64,000 nucleotides of DNA, from NCBI GenBank assembly GCA_002835545.1, contig PIZK01000020.1, positions 1 through 64,000 of the forward strand. The letters run 5' to 3'. The position numbers and the translations under genes are program-made. The notes beneath the pieces were generated by a model, which saw only the letters and a list, made by a program, of their open reading frames with translations, was not told the DNA's origin and ran no database searches. Shown here piece by piece: positions 1 to 9,647 of this stretch; position 1 is the first letter of the stretch; each line of letters opens with the position of its first letter. The DNA is from Alteromonadales bacterium alter-6D02 (GTDB lineage: Bacteria > Pseudomonadota > Gammaproteobacteria > Enterobacterales > Psychrobiaceae).

Positions 1-415
1 TAAACATGAAAAACACCTAACAGTATATTAATCGGAATTCTTATTAAACCCGACTAAAAGTTGTTTATTAAAGAAGCCAATTTAAAACACAACCTCTAAT
101 TAATCAATAAATTGCGATATAAACATTTATCTATTCTCTCTTTTCACGCTGCGGAGAAATTGCCTTGGCTGTAAAAAGAGCGATTTTAACAGACTGGGCG
201 ATAAAAGATTAATAACGAGATCAACCAGCTACTAGCCGTTCTCTGTTTTTACACGCTGAAAAAAGATAGAATGAGCAAGCAAAATTTATTAGTTTTTTTG
301 GGGGTTTCATTATAACTGTATAAACAGAGTTAATAGAGGAGGCTGAATAGCGAGAGCAACAGACTAAATCACACTGGCGTATGTATAAGTAATAAACAAA
401 GTAAGAAGCACTCTC
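1..415. other. AT-rich region without a recognisable gene
   Basis: This left edge of the window is AT-rich. I see no open reading frame with a ribosome-binding site, no RNA gene and no strong terminator. The G-rich tract near 300-306 is isolated. The region lies downstream of the minus-strand gene that ends at 416, so it may hold the 3' flank of that gene and the promoter of something outside the window. Confidence 0.5.
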
Positions 416-853
416 CTACTCCATCTCAAGCAACTTCAACAACTCAGCAGGGATTTCTAATACGCGTTGTTCGACAAGTTGCATTTCAGCGGGAGTGAGT
501 TCAGCATAAGCTTTAGGGTAAGGCCAGCCATAGCCCCAACGAAACGGGGTATACCAATAGGGGTGACCGCCAACCCTAACGCCTGTGAGCATTAAGGATG
601 CAATGTGAGGGTGCCCCGCTTTAGCAACACAGAGCAGCAGTTCGCGATCAGAGCGTTGCCGTTGCTTCGCAGTGCCGCCTTGCCAATAGTCAAAGTCGTG
701 TTGAACACAACAGTGTAACCATTGCTCGCTACTGGCGAGTGTACCATCGGGAAAGAGGCTGCAACCATCGGTGGTAAAGGGGGCGAGTTTGGCTTGTTGT
801 GCATTGCTGCTAAACGCAATTATCCACAATAAACTGACTAGCCCCCTGATCAT
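416..853 (-). CDS. Small secreted protein with a phospholipase A2-like CC-x2-HD motif
   Basis: The product has 145 residues. It starts with a hydrophobic signal peptide (about 1-18, likely cleaved after Asn-Ala) and is probably periplasmic or secreted. The mature part carries DGCSLFPDG (29-37) followed by CCVQHDFDYWQGG (48-60), which resembles the calcium loop and the CC-x2-HD active-site helix of phospholipase A2-like folds. The His52-Asp53 pair would be catalytic. The C-terminal half is rich in Trp, Tyr and Pro (WYTPFRWGYGWPYP) and ends acidic. Homologues are common in marine gammaproteobacteria as uncharacterised proteins. An AGGAAG ribosome-binding site sits just ahead of the ATG. It lies 39 nt downstream of pdxJ on the same strand and could be the last gene of that run. 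Lipase activity is an inference from motif order only. Confidence 0.7.
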   Translation of the reverse strand: MIRGLVSLLWIIAFSSNAQQAKLAPFTTDGCSLFPDGTLASSEQWLHCCVQHDFDYWQGGTAKQRQRSDRELLLCVAKAGHPHIASLMLTGVRVGGHPYWYTPFRWGYGWPYPKAYAELTPAEMQLVEQRVLEIPAELLKLLEME

Positions 854-892
854 AACTTCCTAACCACCCTTGTTCTTACCGTGCGTGTCTGA

Positions 893-1630
893 TTAGCTCA
901 TTGCGCGCGCTTGAACCATTTGCGCTTTAATGTCGCGAACCGCTTGGTCTAAGCCAATCATTGAAGCACGTGCGATAATTGAATGGCCGATGTTTAATTC
1001 ATAAATCTCTGGGATCGCGGCAATAGGTGCAACATTATGGTAATGCAAACCATGACCTGCATTAACCACTAAACCTCGGCTGTGTGCGTAAGCAGCCATG
1101 CTTTTAATACGCTCTAATTCTGCATTGCGCTCAGCATCTGTTTCAGCATCCGCGTAACAACCGGTGTGAAGCTCGATATAAGGTGCACCCACGTTAACTG
1201 CCGCATCGATTTGCTCTTTATCAGCATCAATAAACAATGACACTTTAATGCCTTTATTTTTTAATTGGGCAATGGCTTCAAGCATCGTATCTAGTTGACC
1301 TGCCACATCTAAGCCACCTTCAGTGGTTAGCTCTTCGCGTTTTTCTGGCACTAAACATACGTACTCAGGTTCAACTTCACAGGCAATCGCGATCATTTCA
1401 TCGGTCACGGCCATTTCAAGATTCATGCGTGTTTGTAACGTTTTTGCTAATGCGTATACATCGCGATCTTGTATATGACGGCGGTCTTCGCGTAAATGAA
1501 CGGTTATTCCGTCGGCTCCAGCAAGCTCTGCAATCGCAGCGGCGTGAACAGGGTCAGGGTAGTTCGTGCCACGTGCTTGTCTTAACGTTGCTATATGGTC
1601 GATATTGACGCCTAGGTAAATTGGGTTCAC
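893..1630 (-). CDS. pdxJ: Pyridoxine 5'-phosphate synthase
   Basis: PdxJ condenses 1-deoxyxylulose 5-phosphate with 3-amino-2-oxopropyl phosphate to give pyridoxine 5'-phosphate, the last ring-closing step of DXP-dependent vitamin B6 synthesis in the cytosol. The protein has 245 residues, close to the usual 240-245. It shows the family landmarks in order: [15 protein letters not shown] (7-21), [17 protein letters not shown] and [10 protein letters not shown], which form the TIM-barrel active site and phosphate pocket. It follows recO by 12 nt on the same strand, the order seen in Escherichia coli (era-recO-pdxJ), so it is probably translated from the same long transcript. I see nothing unusual. 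Confidence 0.97.
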   Translation of the reverse strand: MNPIYLGVNIDHIATLRQARGTNYPDPVHAAAIAELAGADGITVHLREDRRHIQDRDVYALAKTLQTRMNLEMAVTDEMIAIACEVEPEYVCLVPEKREELTTEGGLDVAGQLDTMLEAIAQLKNKGIKVSLFIDADKEQIDAAVNVGAPYIELHTGCYADAETDAERNAELERIKSMAAYAHSRGLVVNAGHGLHYHNVAPIAAIPEIYELNIGHSIIARASMIGLDQAVRDIKAQMVQARAMS

Positions 1631-1642
1631 GTTACATTCCTC

Positions 1643-2350
1643 TTATTGACTTTTCTTACGAGAAAACAGGGCTCGGCTGTGCAATGGTTTACTGCCCAGT
1701 AATGGCGCGAGTGCCTGTCTTGTTAATTGTTTTGCTTGATGACGCGTTATCTTGTCACAAAAATGATTGTTTGCAATATTTAAAATAGTCTCGCCTTGAT
1801 ACGGACCATTAATTAATGCTTTAAGTCCCTGCTCTGGAATAAGGCGATAACCCATATCGACAACAATCGGATAGCCATCGATGTCGTGACTCAGGGAAAA
1901 GCCATGTCCTAGCTCAGCTAACAACGTCAGTTCAAATTGACGCAGCGCACTCTCAATGTCTTGTTGCTTTGATAACGCTAACAAGGTGGCATGATAGGTA
2001 CTATAAATTTGCGGTTGACTCACTTCTTTAGCTAATAAACGTAAAACAAGCTCGTTGAGATACAGACCACTATAAAGAAAATCACGGCTCAGTGGCAAGG
2101 CTAATGTAGGAGAGTCGATACGGACTAAAGTTTTGAGGTCACCATGACCACGCCAAGACACTAATAATGGGCGAAATGGCTGCAGGGTGCTTTTATTGAT
2201 ATTGTTTTTGCGTTTAACACCTTTAGCCACAGCCGAGATTCGGCCATGACTTTCGGTGATTAGTTCTACGATGAGGCTCGTTTCACTAAAAGGTCTGGAA
2301 TGAATTAAATAGGCTGCGCACAGCGGTGAAAGATCACTAGCTTTATGCAT
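1643..2350 (-). CDS. recO: DNA repair protein RecO
   Basis: RecO anneals SSB-coated single strands and, with RecR, loads RecA in the RecF recombination pathway. The 235-residue protein has the N-terminal OB-fold start (AAYLIHSRPFSETSLIVELITESHGRIS split over residues 12-39) and a helical C-terminal half containing LRLLAKEVSQPQIY and LRQFELTLLAELG. There is no CxxC zinc motif in the C-terminal half, as in the E. coli protein and unlike the Deinococcus type. It sits 11 nt downstream of era and 12 nt upstream of pdxJ. The identification rests on the family pattern plus the conserved era-recO-pdxJ order. Confidence 0.95.
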   Translation of the reverse strand: MHKASDLSPLCAAYLIHSRPFSETSLIVELITESHGRISAVAKGVKRKNNINKSTLQPFRPLLVSWRGHGDLKTLVRIDSPTLALPLSRDFLYSGLYLNELVLRLLAKEVSQPQIYSTYHATLLALSKQQDIESALRQFELTLLAELGHGFSLSHDIDGYPIVVDMGYRLIPEQGLKALINGPYQGETILNIANNHFCDKITRHQAKQLTRQALAPLLGSKPLHSRALFSRKKSQ

Positions 2351-2361
2351 TAGCCCAAAGC

Positions 2362-3276
2362 TTACTCACCATAGCCTAAGCTATTAAGCGCGCGCTCATC
2401 ATCAGCCCAACCAGACTTCACTTTAACCCACAGTTCAAGGAAGACTTTGTTCTCAAACATCTCTTCCATGTCTTTACGCGCTTCACGACCGATTTGCTTA
2501 AGCTTTTCACCTTTCTTACCGATGATCATGCGCTTTTGTCCTTCACGTTCCACTAAAATTAACGCGCTGACATTGAACACACCATTAGGCTGCATGGTAA
2601 AGGCTTCGATCTCTACCGTTACTGAGTATGGTATTTCGTCACCAGTGAAACGCATTAGCTTTTCACGGATGATTTCAGAGGCCATAAAGCGTTGTGAGCG
2701 ATCAGTAATGTAATCTTCAGGGAAGAAGTGATCACTTGGAATTAGCGAGTCACGTGCAAGCTCGATTAACTTCGGGACACCGTCACCGTGTTTAGCAGAG
2801 ATAGGCATAATATGATCAAAGTCATATTGCGTCCCAAGCCATTGCAGGTGTGGTAATAAGTCAGCGCGCATTTGCACGTTATCTTCTTTATTCACCACGG
2901 CAACCACTTTAGTGTTACCACAGCTTTTACGCAGTTTATTAAGGATCATTTCATCGTCGCCGGTCCACTGTGTCCCTTCGACTAAGAAAAATACCATTTC
3001 AACATTACCTAATGAACTGGCCGCAGCACGGTTCATTAAACGGTTAATCGCGCGCTTTTCTTCACTGTGTAAACCCGGCGTATCAACATAAATTGTTTGA
3101 TGCGTCCCTTCGGTATCGATCCCCATCACGCGGTGACGAGTTGTTTGCGGCTTACGCGAGGTAATACTAATCTTCTGCCCTAATATTTTATTTAATAGGG
3201 TTGATTTACCGACGTTTGGTCGGCCAACAATGGCAACAAAACCACAATAGGTTTGCTCATCATTTGTTTGCTGCAT
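2362..3276 (-). CDS. era: GTPase Era, 16S rRNA/30S maturation factor
   Basis: Era is an essential GTPase that binds the 3' end of 16S rRNA and checks 30S subunit maturation. The 304-residue protein has the G1 loop GRPNVGKST (18-26), G3 DTPG, G4 NKED (a common variant of NKxD) and G5 SAK. A C-terminal KH RNA-binding domain follows ([18 protein letters not shown]). The start overlaps the end of rnc by 17 nt, so translation is probably coupled to RNase III. This matches the widespread rnc-era-recO operon. The first residues [13 protein letters not shown] precede the G domain without extra sequence. Confidence 0.98.
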   Translation of the reverse strand: MQQTNDEQTYCGFVAIVGRPNVGKSTLLNKILGQKISITSRKPQTTRHRVMGIDTEGTHQTIYVDTPGLHSEEKRAINRLMNRAAASSLGNVEMVFFLVEGTQWTGDDEMILNKLRKSCGNTKVVAVVNKEDNVQMRADLLPHLQWLGTQYDFDHIMPISAKHGDGVPKLIELARDSLIPSDHFFPEDYITDRSQRFMASEIIREKLMRFTGDEIPYSVTVEIEAFTMQPNGVFNVSALILVEREGQKRMIIGKKGEKLKQIGREARKDMEEMFENKVFLELWVKVKSGWADDERALNSLGYGE

Positions 3277-3946
3277 GGATTGCCTCTAATGCTTTTTTCG
3301 CCGCGTCTTGTTCTGCTTTACGACGAGAAGTACCCACACCCTGTGTCGCGTGCTCTGCACCTTCAACAACACATGACATGGTAAATTTTTGGTTGTGTGC
3401 TTGGCCTGTCACTTCAATCACTTCATAGGTTGGTAATGGCAAGCGTCGGCCTTGTAACCACTCTTGTAACTGAGTTTTAGGATCTTTCTGACTAACCCCT
3501 GGCTCAATAGTATTTAAGCGCGGCTGATACCAGTTAAGAACCAATGTCTTACACGTTGCCATATCACTATCAAGGAATACGGCGGCAATGATGGCTTCAA
3601 CGGCATCGGCTAAAATAGACTCGCGTCTAAAGCCACCACTTTTAAGCTCACCAGGGCCTAAACGTAGGTAGTCACCCAATTCAAAATCACGTGCGATTTC
3701 TGCTAATGTTTGACCGCGCACTAAAGTCGCACGCATGCGGCTTAAGTCACCTTCAGACACTTTTGGAAACTGCTCATACAAGGCTTCGGCAATAAACATG
3801 CCCAGTAAAGAATCGCCTAAAAACTCCAAACGCTCATTATGCTCCCCCCCCATACTACGGTGGGTTAACGCTTGCAGAAAAAAGTCTCTATTTTTAAAAC
3901 TGTACTGAATTTTTCGTTCTAATTTGTCGTACGGAATATTTCTCAT
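3260..3946 (-). CDS. rnc: Ribonuclease III
   Basis: RNase III cleaves double-stranded RNA during rRNA processing and turnover of structured mRNAs. The 228-residue protein carries the signature [12 protein letters not shown] (38-49), with metal ligands Glu41 and Asp45. The second acidic cluster [15 protein letters not shown] supplies the remaining ligands. A double-stranded RNA-binding domain follows, from about residue 155, ending [17 protein letters not shown]. It is 5 nt downstream of lepB and overlaps era by 17 nt. In E. coli RNase III cleaves its own leader; here the gene sits inside the lepA-lepB-rnc-era run and I do not see a separate promoter. Confidence 0.98.
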   Translation of the reverse strand: MRNIPYDKLERKIQYSFKNRDFFLQALTHRSMGGEHNERLEFLGDSLLGMFIAEALYEQFPKVSEGDLSRMRATLVRGQTLAEIARDFELGDYLRLGPGELKSGGFRRESILADAVEAIIAAVFLDSDMATCKTLVLNWYQPRLNTIEPGVSQKDPKTQLQEWLQGRRLPLPTYEVIEVTGQAHNQKFTMSCVVEGAEHATQGVGTSRRKAEQDAAKKALEAIHAANK

Positions 3947-3951
3947 TATTA

Positions 3952-4869
3952 TTATCCGATTTTACCTATTCGGTCAGTTCTAATACCAGAAGGAACCCAA
4001 GTAGGTAACCAGTCATTTTCACTGCGGTTAAATTCAAAACTGGTCCAGATAAATACTGCTTTACCAACCATGTTTTGCTCAGGGACAAAGCCCCAGAAAC
4101 GACTATCTAAGCTATTATCGCGATTGTCGCCCATTACAAAATATTGACCTTGAGGAACGATCCATTCCCCTTGGCGTGCACCTGTTTGATTAAAATATTC
4201 AGGGCGTCCAGCAAACGCTGGGTTAAATAATATTTGATGATTTACACCTAATAAGTTTTCATGCGCTTCTGTTAGCGGATACGAGTCTTGAATAAAGTCG
4301 CCTTGGGAGACAATATCGATACTCACTTCCTCAAACTTATCGCATGGTGTTAACTCGACATTGTTATCAGCGGCACAAGCACGCTTGATATAAAGTCGCT
4401 TATTACGGTATAGCACGGTATCTCCGGGTAAACCAATAACACGCTTTATATAATCAACTGTAGGCTGCGGTGGGTATTTAAACACCACCGAGTCACCACG
4501 TTGTGGCGCTCCCGTTTCAATGACTTTATTACGCAATACAGGTAACTTAACCCCATATGCATACTTCTCAACTAAGATAAAGTCGCCAACTAACAGCGTA
4601 GGCATCATCGAGCCAGAAGGGATTTGAAACGGTTCATAGAAAAATGAACGCAATACTAAGACAAAGCCAATCACAGGAAAAACACCGCGACAGTTTTCAA
4701 CTAGCGCTGATTCTTGTAATACTTTATCTTTAGCATCTTGCTCAATCGTATCAGCTAATCCCGCAACAACCGCGCGACGTTTAGGCAAAAAGACAAAATG
4801 GTCAATCGCCCAAACAATACCTGTACCCAATGTTGCTATGACTAATAGAAGCTCAAAATAGCCCGCCAT
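3952..4869 (-). CDS. lepB: Signal peptidase I
   Basis: LepB removes signal peptides from exported proteins at the periplasmic face of the inner membrane. With the ATG at 4869 the protein has 305 residues. A reading frame from TTG at 4872 is possible, but GGAGAG lies six bases before the ATG. Two membrane segments are visible (about 3-22 and 62-77). The catalytic serine is Ser87 in IPSGSMMPT and the general-base lysine is Lys142 in [11 protein letters not shown]. Box [12 protein letters not shown], follows near the end. The long periplasmic insertion between residues 155 and 245 is typical of gammaproteobacterial LepB. It is preceded by lepA (stop at 4873) with almost no gap. Confidence 0.97.
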   Translation of the reverse strand: MAGYFELLLVIATLGTGIVWAIDHFVFLPKRRAVVAGLADTIEQDAKDKVLQESALVENCRGVFPVIGFVLVLRSFFYEPFQIPSGSMMPTLLVGDFILVEKYAYGVKLPVLRNKVIETGAPQRGDSVVFKYPPQPTVDYIKRVIGLPGDTVLYRNKRLYIKRACAADNNVELTPCDKFEEVSIDIVSQGDFIQDSYPLTEAHENLLGVNHQILFNPAFAGRPEYFNQTGARQGEWIVPQGQYFVMGDNRDNSLDSRFWGFVPEQNMVGKAVFIWTSFEFNRSENDWLPTWVPSGIRTDRIGKIG

Positions 4870-4872
4870 CAA

Positions 4873-6663
4873 TTACTCTCCAACTTTTAATACCGCTAAG
4901 AACGCTTCTTGTGGTAATTCAACATTACCAACAGACTTCATACGTTTCTTACCTGCTTTTTGTTTTTGTAATAGCTTTTTCTTACGGCTCACATCACCAC
5001 CATAACATTTAGCGGTTACGTCTTTACGTAATGCTTTAATGTTAGTACGCGCTATGATTTGGCTACCAATCGCTGACTGAACAGCGATATCGAACATTTG
5101 ACGTGGGATAAGCTCTTTCATTTTTTCTACAACCGCACGGCCACGGAACTGAGCGTTATCACGGTGAGTGATCATAGCTAAAGCATCAACGCGCTCGCCG
5201 TTTACTAGCATATCAACACGTACCATGTTCGATTCTTGGAAATGCTTGAAGTTGTAATCAAGTGATGCATAACCGCGTGATGTAGATTTCAACCGATCGA
5301 AGAAATCAAGGACAACTTCCGCCATCGGTAGTTCGTAGGTCACTGCCACTTGCTTGCCGTGATAAACCAAGTTGGTTTGAACACCACGCTTTTCAATACA
5401 TAGGGTAATGACCGAGCCTAAATATTCTTGCGGTACTAGGATATTTGCTTCAACGATAGGCTCGCGAATTTCAGCAATATTTTGTACTGGCGGTAAGTCA
5501 GATGGGTTATCAACGTTTAACGTTTCACCAGCGGTTGTGACTACTTCGTAGTTTACCGTTGGTGCGGTCGTGATGAGGTCTAAATTATATTCACGCTCTA
5601 AACGCTCTTGAATGATTTCCATGTGTAACATACCAAGGAAACCAATACGGAAACCAAAACCTAATGCGCTTGATGTTTCTGGCTCATAATGAAGCGATGC
5701 GTCATTTAAGCTTAACTTGCTTAGTGCGTCACGGAAGTTTTCGTAATCATCAGAGCTGATTGGGAATAGACCAGCATAAACTTGTGGTTTCACACGCTTA
5801 AAGCCCGGTAACGGTGCTTCAGCAGAGTTACGTGCTAAAGTCAGCGTATCACCAACAGGTGCACCGTGAATCTCTTTGATGCCGGCAATGATGTAACCTA
5901 CTTCGCCCGCTTTTAATGAACCCGTCTCAGTTTGTTTTGGCGTGAAAATACCGACTTTATCGATGATATGTGTATCACCTGTCGACATTACTTTCATTTT
6001 GTCGCCAACTTTAACTTGACCGTGTTTGATACGTACCAAGCTCACAACGCCTTGGTAGTTATCAAACCAAGAATCAATAATAAGGGCTTGTAGCGGACCG
6101 TCCATTTCACCTTCAGGTGAAGGAACTTTAGACACGATGTCCTCTAAAACATCTTCAATGCCTAAACCAGTTTTAGCAGAACAACGCACCGCTTCAACAG
6201 CATCGATACCCACAAGGTCTTCAATTTCTTCAGAAGCAGAGTCTGGGTCAGCCGATGGTAAATCGATTTTATTTAAGACAGGGACAACTTCCAAGTCCAT
6301 TTCAATCGCAGTGTAACAGTTCGCCAGTGTTTGCGCTTCTACACCTTGAGCAGCATCGACAACCAACAATGCCCCTTCACAGGCGGCAAGAGAACGAGAA
6401 ACTTCATAAGTAAAATCAACGTGCCCAGGCGTATCGATGAAATTTAACTGATATGTTTCACCATCGCGGGCTTTGTAGTCTAAGGTAACACTTTGAGATT
6501 TGATGGTGATACCACGCTCACGCTCGATATCCATGTTATCAAGTACTTGTGCTTCCATTTCGCGGTCAGATAAACCACCACAGAATTGGATTAAACGGTC
6601 AGACAGAGTAGATTTGCCGTGGTCAATATGGGCAATGATTGAGAAATTACGTATATGCTTCAT
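4873..6663 (-). CDS. lepA: Elongation factor 4 (LepA), ribosomal back-translocase GTPase
   Basis: LepA is a translational GTPase that acts on stalled or mis-translocated ribosomes and supports initiation and 30S biogenesis. The 596-residue protein has P-loop AHIDHGKST (11-19), [18 protein letters not shown] and the domain II/III architecture of EF-G-like factors. The LepA-specific C-terminal domain ends with [19 protein letters not shown]. The length matches the family (about 597-600). It heads a lepA-lepB-rnc-era-recO-pdxJ series with short or overlapping junctions. The 118-nt gap to rseC probably contains its own promoter, though no clear -10/-35 pair stands out. Confidence 0.98.
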   Translation of the reverse strand: MKHIRNFSIIAHIDHGKSTLSDRLIQFCGGLSDREMEAQVLDNMDIERERGITIKSQSVTLDYKARDGETYQLNFIDTPGHVDFTYEVSRSLAACEGALLVVDAAQGVEAQTLANCYTAIEMDLEVVPVLNKIDLPSADPDSASEEIEDLVGIDAVEAVRCSAKTGLGIEDVLEDIVSKVPSPEGEMDGPLQALIIDSWFDNYQGVVSLVRIKHGQVKVGDKMKVMSTGDTHIIDKVGIFTPKQTETGSLKAGEVGYIIAGIKEIHGAPVGDTLTLARNSAEAPLPGFKRVKPQVYAGLFPISSDDYENFRDALSKLSLNDASLHYEPETSSALGFGFRIGFLGMLHMEIIQERLEREYNLDLITTAPTVNYEVVTTAGETLNVDNPSDLPPVQNIAEIREPIVEANILVPQEYLGSVITLCIEKRGVQTNLVYHGKQVAVTYELPMAEVVLDFFDRLKSTSRGYASLDYNFKHFQESNMVRVDMLVNGERVDALAMITHRDNAQFRGRAVVEKMKELIPRQMFDIAVQSAIGSQIIARTNIKALRKDVTAKCYGGDVSRKKKLLQKQKAGKKRMKSVGNVELPQEAFLAVLKVGE

Positions 6664-6781
6664 TAAAGAATAGCCAACCTAAAAAAGTAAAAGACACAAA
6701 AATTTCGCCAATTCTACCGTAAATAAGCACCTGTGCCAAAGTTAATCGACCTAAGCGTGAAAAAGCTCACTAACAAAAATC

Positions 6782-7234
6782 CTATTTAGGGCAAGAAACC
6801 ACAGATATTATTTCAATGTGTGGCTGCTGTCGGTCCATTACTTGTAAATAGTGCCGTGCAGCGCGGTGGCCACAATAGCCACCAATGCCGGCAAGAATAA
6901 TAGCGATCCATTGTGGCCAGCCTGCTTGCTCAACTAATAAGCTTTGCGCGGATAAACCCACAATGAATAAGAAAAATAAAGGAAAGAAATAAGTGATTGC
7001 AGCAATTTTTAGGACATCCCCTTCAACCGTAGCAATAGTGACCCACTGCCCCGGTTGTAAGATCATCAGGGTATTAATACGTAGTTTCTGCGTTTTACCA
7101 CTAAATGCTTTAGCAACCGTGCCGACACCACAAGACTCTTGGTTAGAGCAACCACTACAACTTGAATTTACTGCAACTTCAACTTCAACTTGCTGTCCGT
7201 TAACGCTGGTCACCAACGCTTGCTGCTCTAACAT
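6782..7234 (-). CDS. rseC: RseC-type regulator of sigma-E activity / redox protein
   Basis: RseC is a small inner-membrane protein encoded with the sigma-E regulators. It modulates sigma-E signalling and, in other bacteria, redox cofactor systems (SoxR reduction, Rnf-linked). The 150-residue protein has an N-terminal cytoplasmic part with the cysteine motif C26-x2-C29-x5-C35 (CSGCSNQESCG). Two membrane spans follow at about 78-98 and 104-122. The cysteine arrangement is typical of the RseC/MucC family and suggests a metal or iron-sulfur site. It is the last gene of rpoE-rseA-rseB-rseC, 46 nt after rseB. Confidence 0.95.
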   Translation of the reverse strand: MLEQQALVTSVNGQQVEVEVAVNSSCSGCSNQESCGVGTVAKAFSGKTQKLRINTLMILQPGQWVTIATVEGDVLKIAAITYFFPLFFLFIVGLSAQSLLVEQAGWPQWIAIILAGIGGYCGHRAARHYLQVMDRQQPHIEIISVVSCPK

Positions 7235-7280
7235 GGTTCTAATTCTCGCTTCGAGTCGAAAACTCGATTATTTGATACGC

Positions 7281-8213
7281 TTACGGTTTAAGTATAACAG
7301 CTCGCGCGATCTTATTCGCGGTTTCATAAGGAATACGTCCAACGACCGTCACTTCACGATCACCTAAGTGTTGATTAGCCATTACGATGCCGCTTTTAGT
7401 AAACACTTTTTCGGGCAAGCTAATCTCACCTCGTTTAGCAACATAAACTGATATTTGTGATAAGCCATCACTTAACATTAAATATTCAACAGGTTGGGAT
7501 GTATTAATCAAACGGTGATTATCAACAGCTTTAATATCAAAACCACTTGGCAACCAACTGAACCCCCAACGAGTTTGCTGTTGTTGTGAAGTTGCAATAC
7601 TAAAATCGGGCAGCTTAGTATGCTTAAGCTTCATCAGGTTATCGCTTGGTTCACTGGTAATATGTAAACCAACAGCTTGCACTTGCTCAAGCAAGTTATT
7701 ATTGAGATCAAATAGGTCATATCGTAGCAGTAACGATGTTTCCATATCGAGCCACAATATGTAGTTAAAACGGTGTTTATCTTTAGACTTTAAGCGAATT
7801 AGTTGGCTAATTCGCCCTGCGACCCGACCTTTTCCTACTTTGGTGATAGTGTAGTTGCGTTCGATATGTTCAATCTTATTAACAAATATTGCAGGCGATG
7901 CGCCGATGATATGAGAAGATTTAACACTATAAGGTTTAATGTCAGGTTCAACATAAGTCACTGTATCGGCAACTCGATAACTATAACTCACTGGGCCACT
8001 GAGCGAAGCAACATAAACCACTTGTTCACCATCAATGACGCCATGTTCAAAGGCATAACTTTGAACATGGTTTCGTTCTAGGTGGATCATTGGTAACTTA
8101 AAATTGAGCTGCTTATATGCAGCGCTCATGTTATGAAGCCAATCTAGCGGTGCCTTTTCTGTCGCATTCGCTGAAAAAACAAAAAGCAGGGTACTAAGTA
8201 ACCAATAACGCAT
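7281..8213 (-). CDS. rseB: Periplasmic sigma-E regulatory protein RseB
   Basis: RseB binds the periplasmic domain of RseA and shields it from DegS until it senses mislocalised lipoproteins or lipopolysaccharide. The 310-residue protein has a signal peptide (MRYWLLSTLLFVFSANA, 1-17). The first domain is LolA/LolB-like (about 25-210) and contains EHGVIDGEQVVYVASLSGP. A smaller C-terminal domain (about 220-310) would contact RseA and contains WGFSWLPSGFDI. The length is close to the E. coli protein (318). It follows rseA by 13 nt. Confidence 0.95.
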   Translation of the reverse strand: MRYWLLSTLLFVFSANATEKAPLDWLHNMSAAYKQLNFKLPMIHLERNHVQSYAFEHGVIDGEQVVYVASLSGPVSYSYRVADTVTYVEPDIKPYSVKSSHIIGASPAIFVNKIEHIERNYTITKVGKGRVAGRISQLIRLKSKDKHRFNYILWLDMETSLLLRYDLFDLNNNLLEQVQAVGLHITSEPSDNLMKLKHTKLPDFSIATSQQQQTRWGFSWLPSGFDIKAVDNHRLINTSQPVEYLMLSDGLSQISVYVAKRGEISLPEKVFTKSGIVMANQHLGDREVTVVGRIPYETANKIARAVILKP

Positions 8214-8226
8214 TAACCAAACCTAC

Positions 8227-8841
8227 CTATTGTTTTTTATCCGATGGCTCTTTTTCTGACTCTACTTCTTGCGTTTGAGACTTTAAGCGCTGTTGTAGCA
8301 TGTGATCTTTAACAAAAGCATTCATACGATGTTGCTGCTGTGCACGTTGCTCTTCTTGTTCAATCTTTTTCTGTAAATCGTTGGTTGTTGGTGCTTGAAA
8401 GCTTACTGGTGAAGCATAACCACCCGTCGGGATAGTTTGAAGCACAGGGATATCTTTAGACTGTGTCTCTTCATGGTTAAACTGTTGTACACCGATAACC
8501 ATCGCGGCAGCGACAGAAGCTGCAATACCATATTGCCCTAACTTACCAAAGAACGGAATCACTTCAGCACGAGGCTTTTTCGACACCTCTTCGTTTACAG
8601 TGGTTTCTTGCGTTGCTTGAGGTGCAATGACCGTAGGCTCTAATTCAATGGCCGCAGCCACTTTATCAGCGAAATCTAGTTCAAAGGCGGGTGATAATTC
8701 ATCACGAATCGCATCACCAATTAGATGATAACGTTCAAAATCACCTTGTAAGGCCTCATCACTAGCCAGTTGGTCTAGCAACTCTTTTGATAACTCTTCA
8801 CCATCTATAAATGAGGATACTGTTTGTCTGTTGTCTGACAC
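8227..8841 (-). CDS. rseA: Anti-sigma-E factor RseA
   Basis: RseA is an inner-membrane anti-sigma factor that holds sigma-E until DegS and RseP cleave it. I place the start at GTG 8841 (204 residues), because AAGG lies eight bases upstream; the earlier GTG at 8850 is too close to that site. The N-terminal part, SSFIDGEELSKELLDQL with the helical segment to about residue 75, is the sigma-binding anti-sigma domain. A single span follows at about 100-117 (GIAASVAAAMVIGV). The periplasmic tail is very rich in Gln and Glu (QQQHRMNAF, KKIEQEEQRAQ). It lies immediately after rpoE (stop 8854). Confidence 0.94.
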   Translation of the reverse strand: MSDNRQTVSSFIDGEELSKELLDQLASDEALQGDFERYHLIGDAIRDELSPAFELDFADKVAAAIELEPTVIAPQATQETTVNEEVSKKPRAEVIPFFGKLGQYGIAASVAAAMVIGVQQFNHEETQSKDIPVLQTIPTGGYASPVSFQAPTTNDLQKKIEQEEQRAQQQHRMNAFVKDHMLQQRLKSQTQEVESEKEPSDKKQ

Positions 8842-8853
8842 TATATACACCTT

Positions 8854-9432
8854 CTACCGTTGCATTAAGGGGTCGATTTGCTTATCTAAAGCTTCTCGCG
8901 CCCTAAAAATCCGCGAACGAACAGTCCCAACAGGACATTCCATTACATTTGCGATATCTTCATAACTCATGCCTTCCAATTCACGTAAGGTAATCGCTGT
9001 ACGTAAATCTTCAGGTAATTTTTCTAATGTAGAAACTACTACATCTCTTATCTCGTCTGTTAGTAACAGGCGTTCTGGTGAAGCACTCTCTCGTAATTCA
9101 TCACCGTCATCAAAGTACTCACCATCACTGATATCAATATCAGAGCTTGATGGCCGCCTCTTTTGTGCGACTAAATAGTTCTTCGCTGTATTTACCGCGA
9201 TGCGGTATAACCAAGTATAAAATGCACTATCACCACGAAAGTTCGGTAATGCGCGGTAGGCCTTGATAAAAGCCTCTTGGGCAACATCAGGAACATCTCC
9301 CTGATTTTTAACAAAACGACTAACTAAGTTTAGTACCTTGTGTTGGTATTTTCTAACCAACAAATCGAACGCAGCTTTATTCCCCTGCTGTACTAACTCA
9401 ACCAACTGTTGATCTGTTTTTGGTTCGCTCAT
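8854..9432 (-). CDS. rpoE: RNA polymerase sigma-E factor (envelope stress)
   Basis: This ECF sigma factor directs transcription of outer-membrane and periplasmic quality-control genes. The 192-residue protein has region 2 (residues about 25-92, with KYQHKVLNLVSRF, DVAQEAFIKAYRALPNF and YTWLYRIAVNTAKN). Region 4 (about 132-185) contains LPEDLRTAITLRELEGMSYE and MECPVGTVRSRIFRAR. The length matches E. coli RpoE (191). It is the first gene of the rpoE-rseA-rseB-rseC operon. A sigma-E-type promoter with exact spacing lies about 50-85 nt upstream, so autoregulation is expected. Confidence 0.97.
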   Translation of the reverse strand: MSEPKTDQQLVELVQQGNKAAFDLLVRKYQHKVLNLVSRFVKNQGDVPDVAQEAFIKAYRALPNFRGDSAFYTWLYRIAVNTAKNYLVAQKRRPSSSDIDISDGEYFDDGDELRESASPERLLLTDEIRDVVVSTLEKLPEDLRTAITLRELEGMSYEDIANVMECPVGTVRSRIFRAREALDKQIDPLMQR

Positions 9433-9486
9433 TCAAGCAATATCTCCATCTCTGTATTTCACTGCATGCTCGAAGTAAACGCACAA

Positions 9487-9516
9487 TAATAGACTGGCGT
9501 GTTTAGATAAAGTTCA
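9487..9516 (-). promoter_or_regulatory. Sigma-E-type promoter of the rpoE-rse operon
   Basis: Read on the minus strand, the -35 element TGAACTT (9510-9516) and the -10 element GTCTAT (9489-9494) are separated by 15 nt. The known sigma-E consensus is GGAACTT, 15 nt, GTCTAA, so the elements differ at one base each and the spacing is exact. Initiation would fall near 9482, about 50 nt ahead of the rpoE ATG. This supports autoregulation by sigma-E. I could not see an equally good housekeeping promoter in the same gap. Confidence 0.8.
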
Positions 9517-9647
9517 GTAAATGTAATTTTTTTTTACATTTTATTCTTATTGACTACTTATTTCACTAAATTCAAATACTTTTTATTAGGTAAAAAAGTG
9601 CATTTTGGCTTATATTATAGGCCATCGCTTATTTAGCTAAAAAGATC

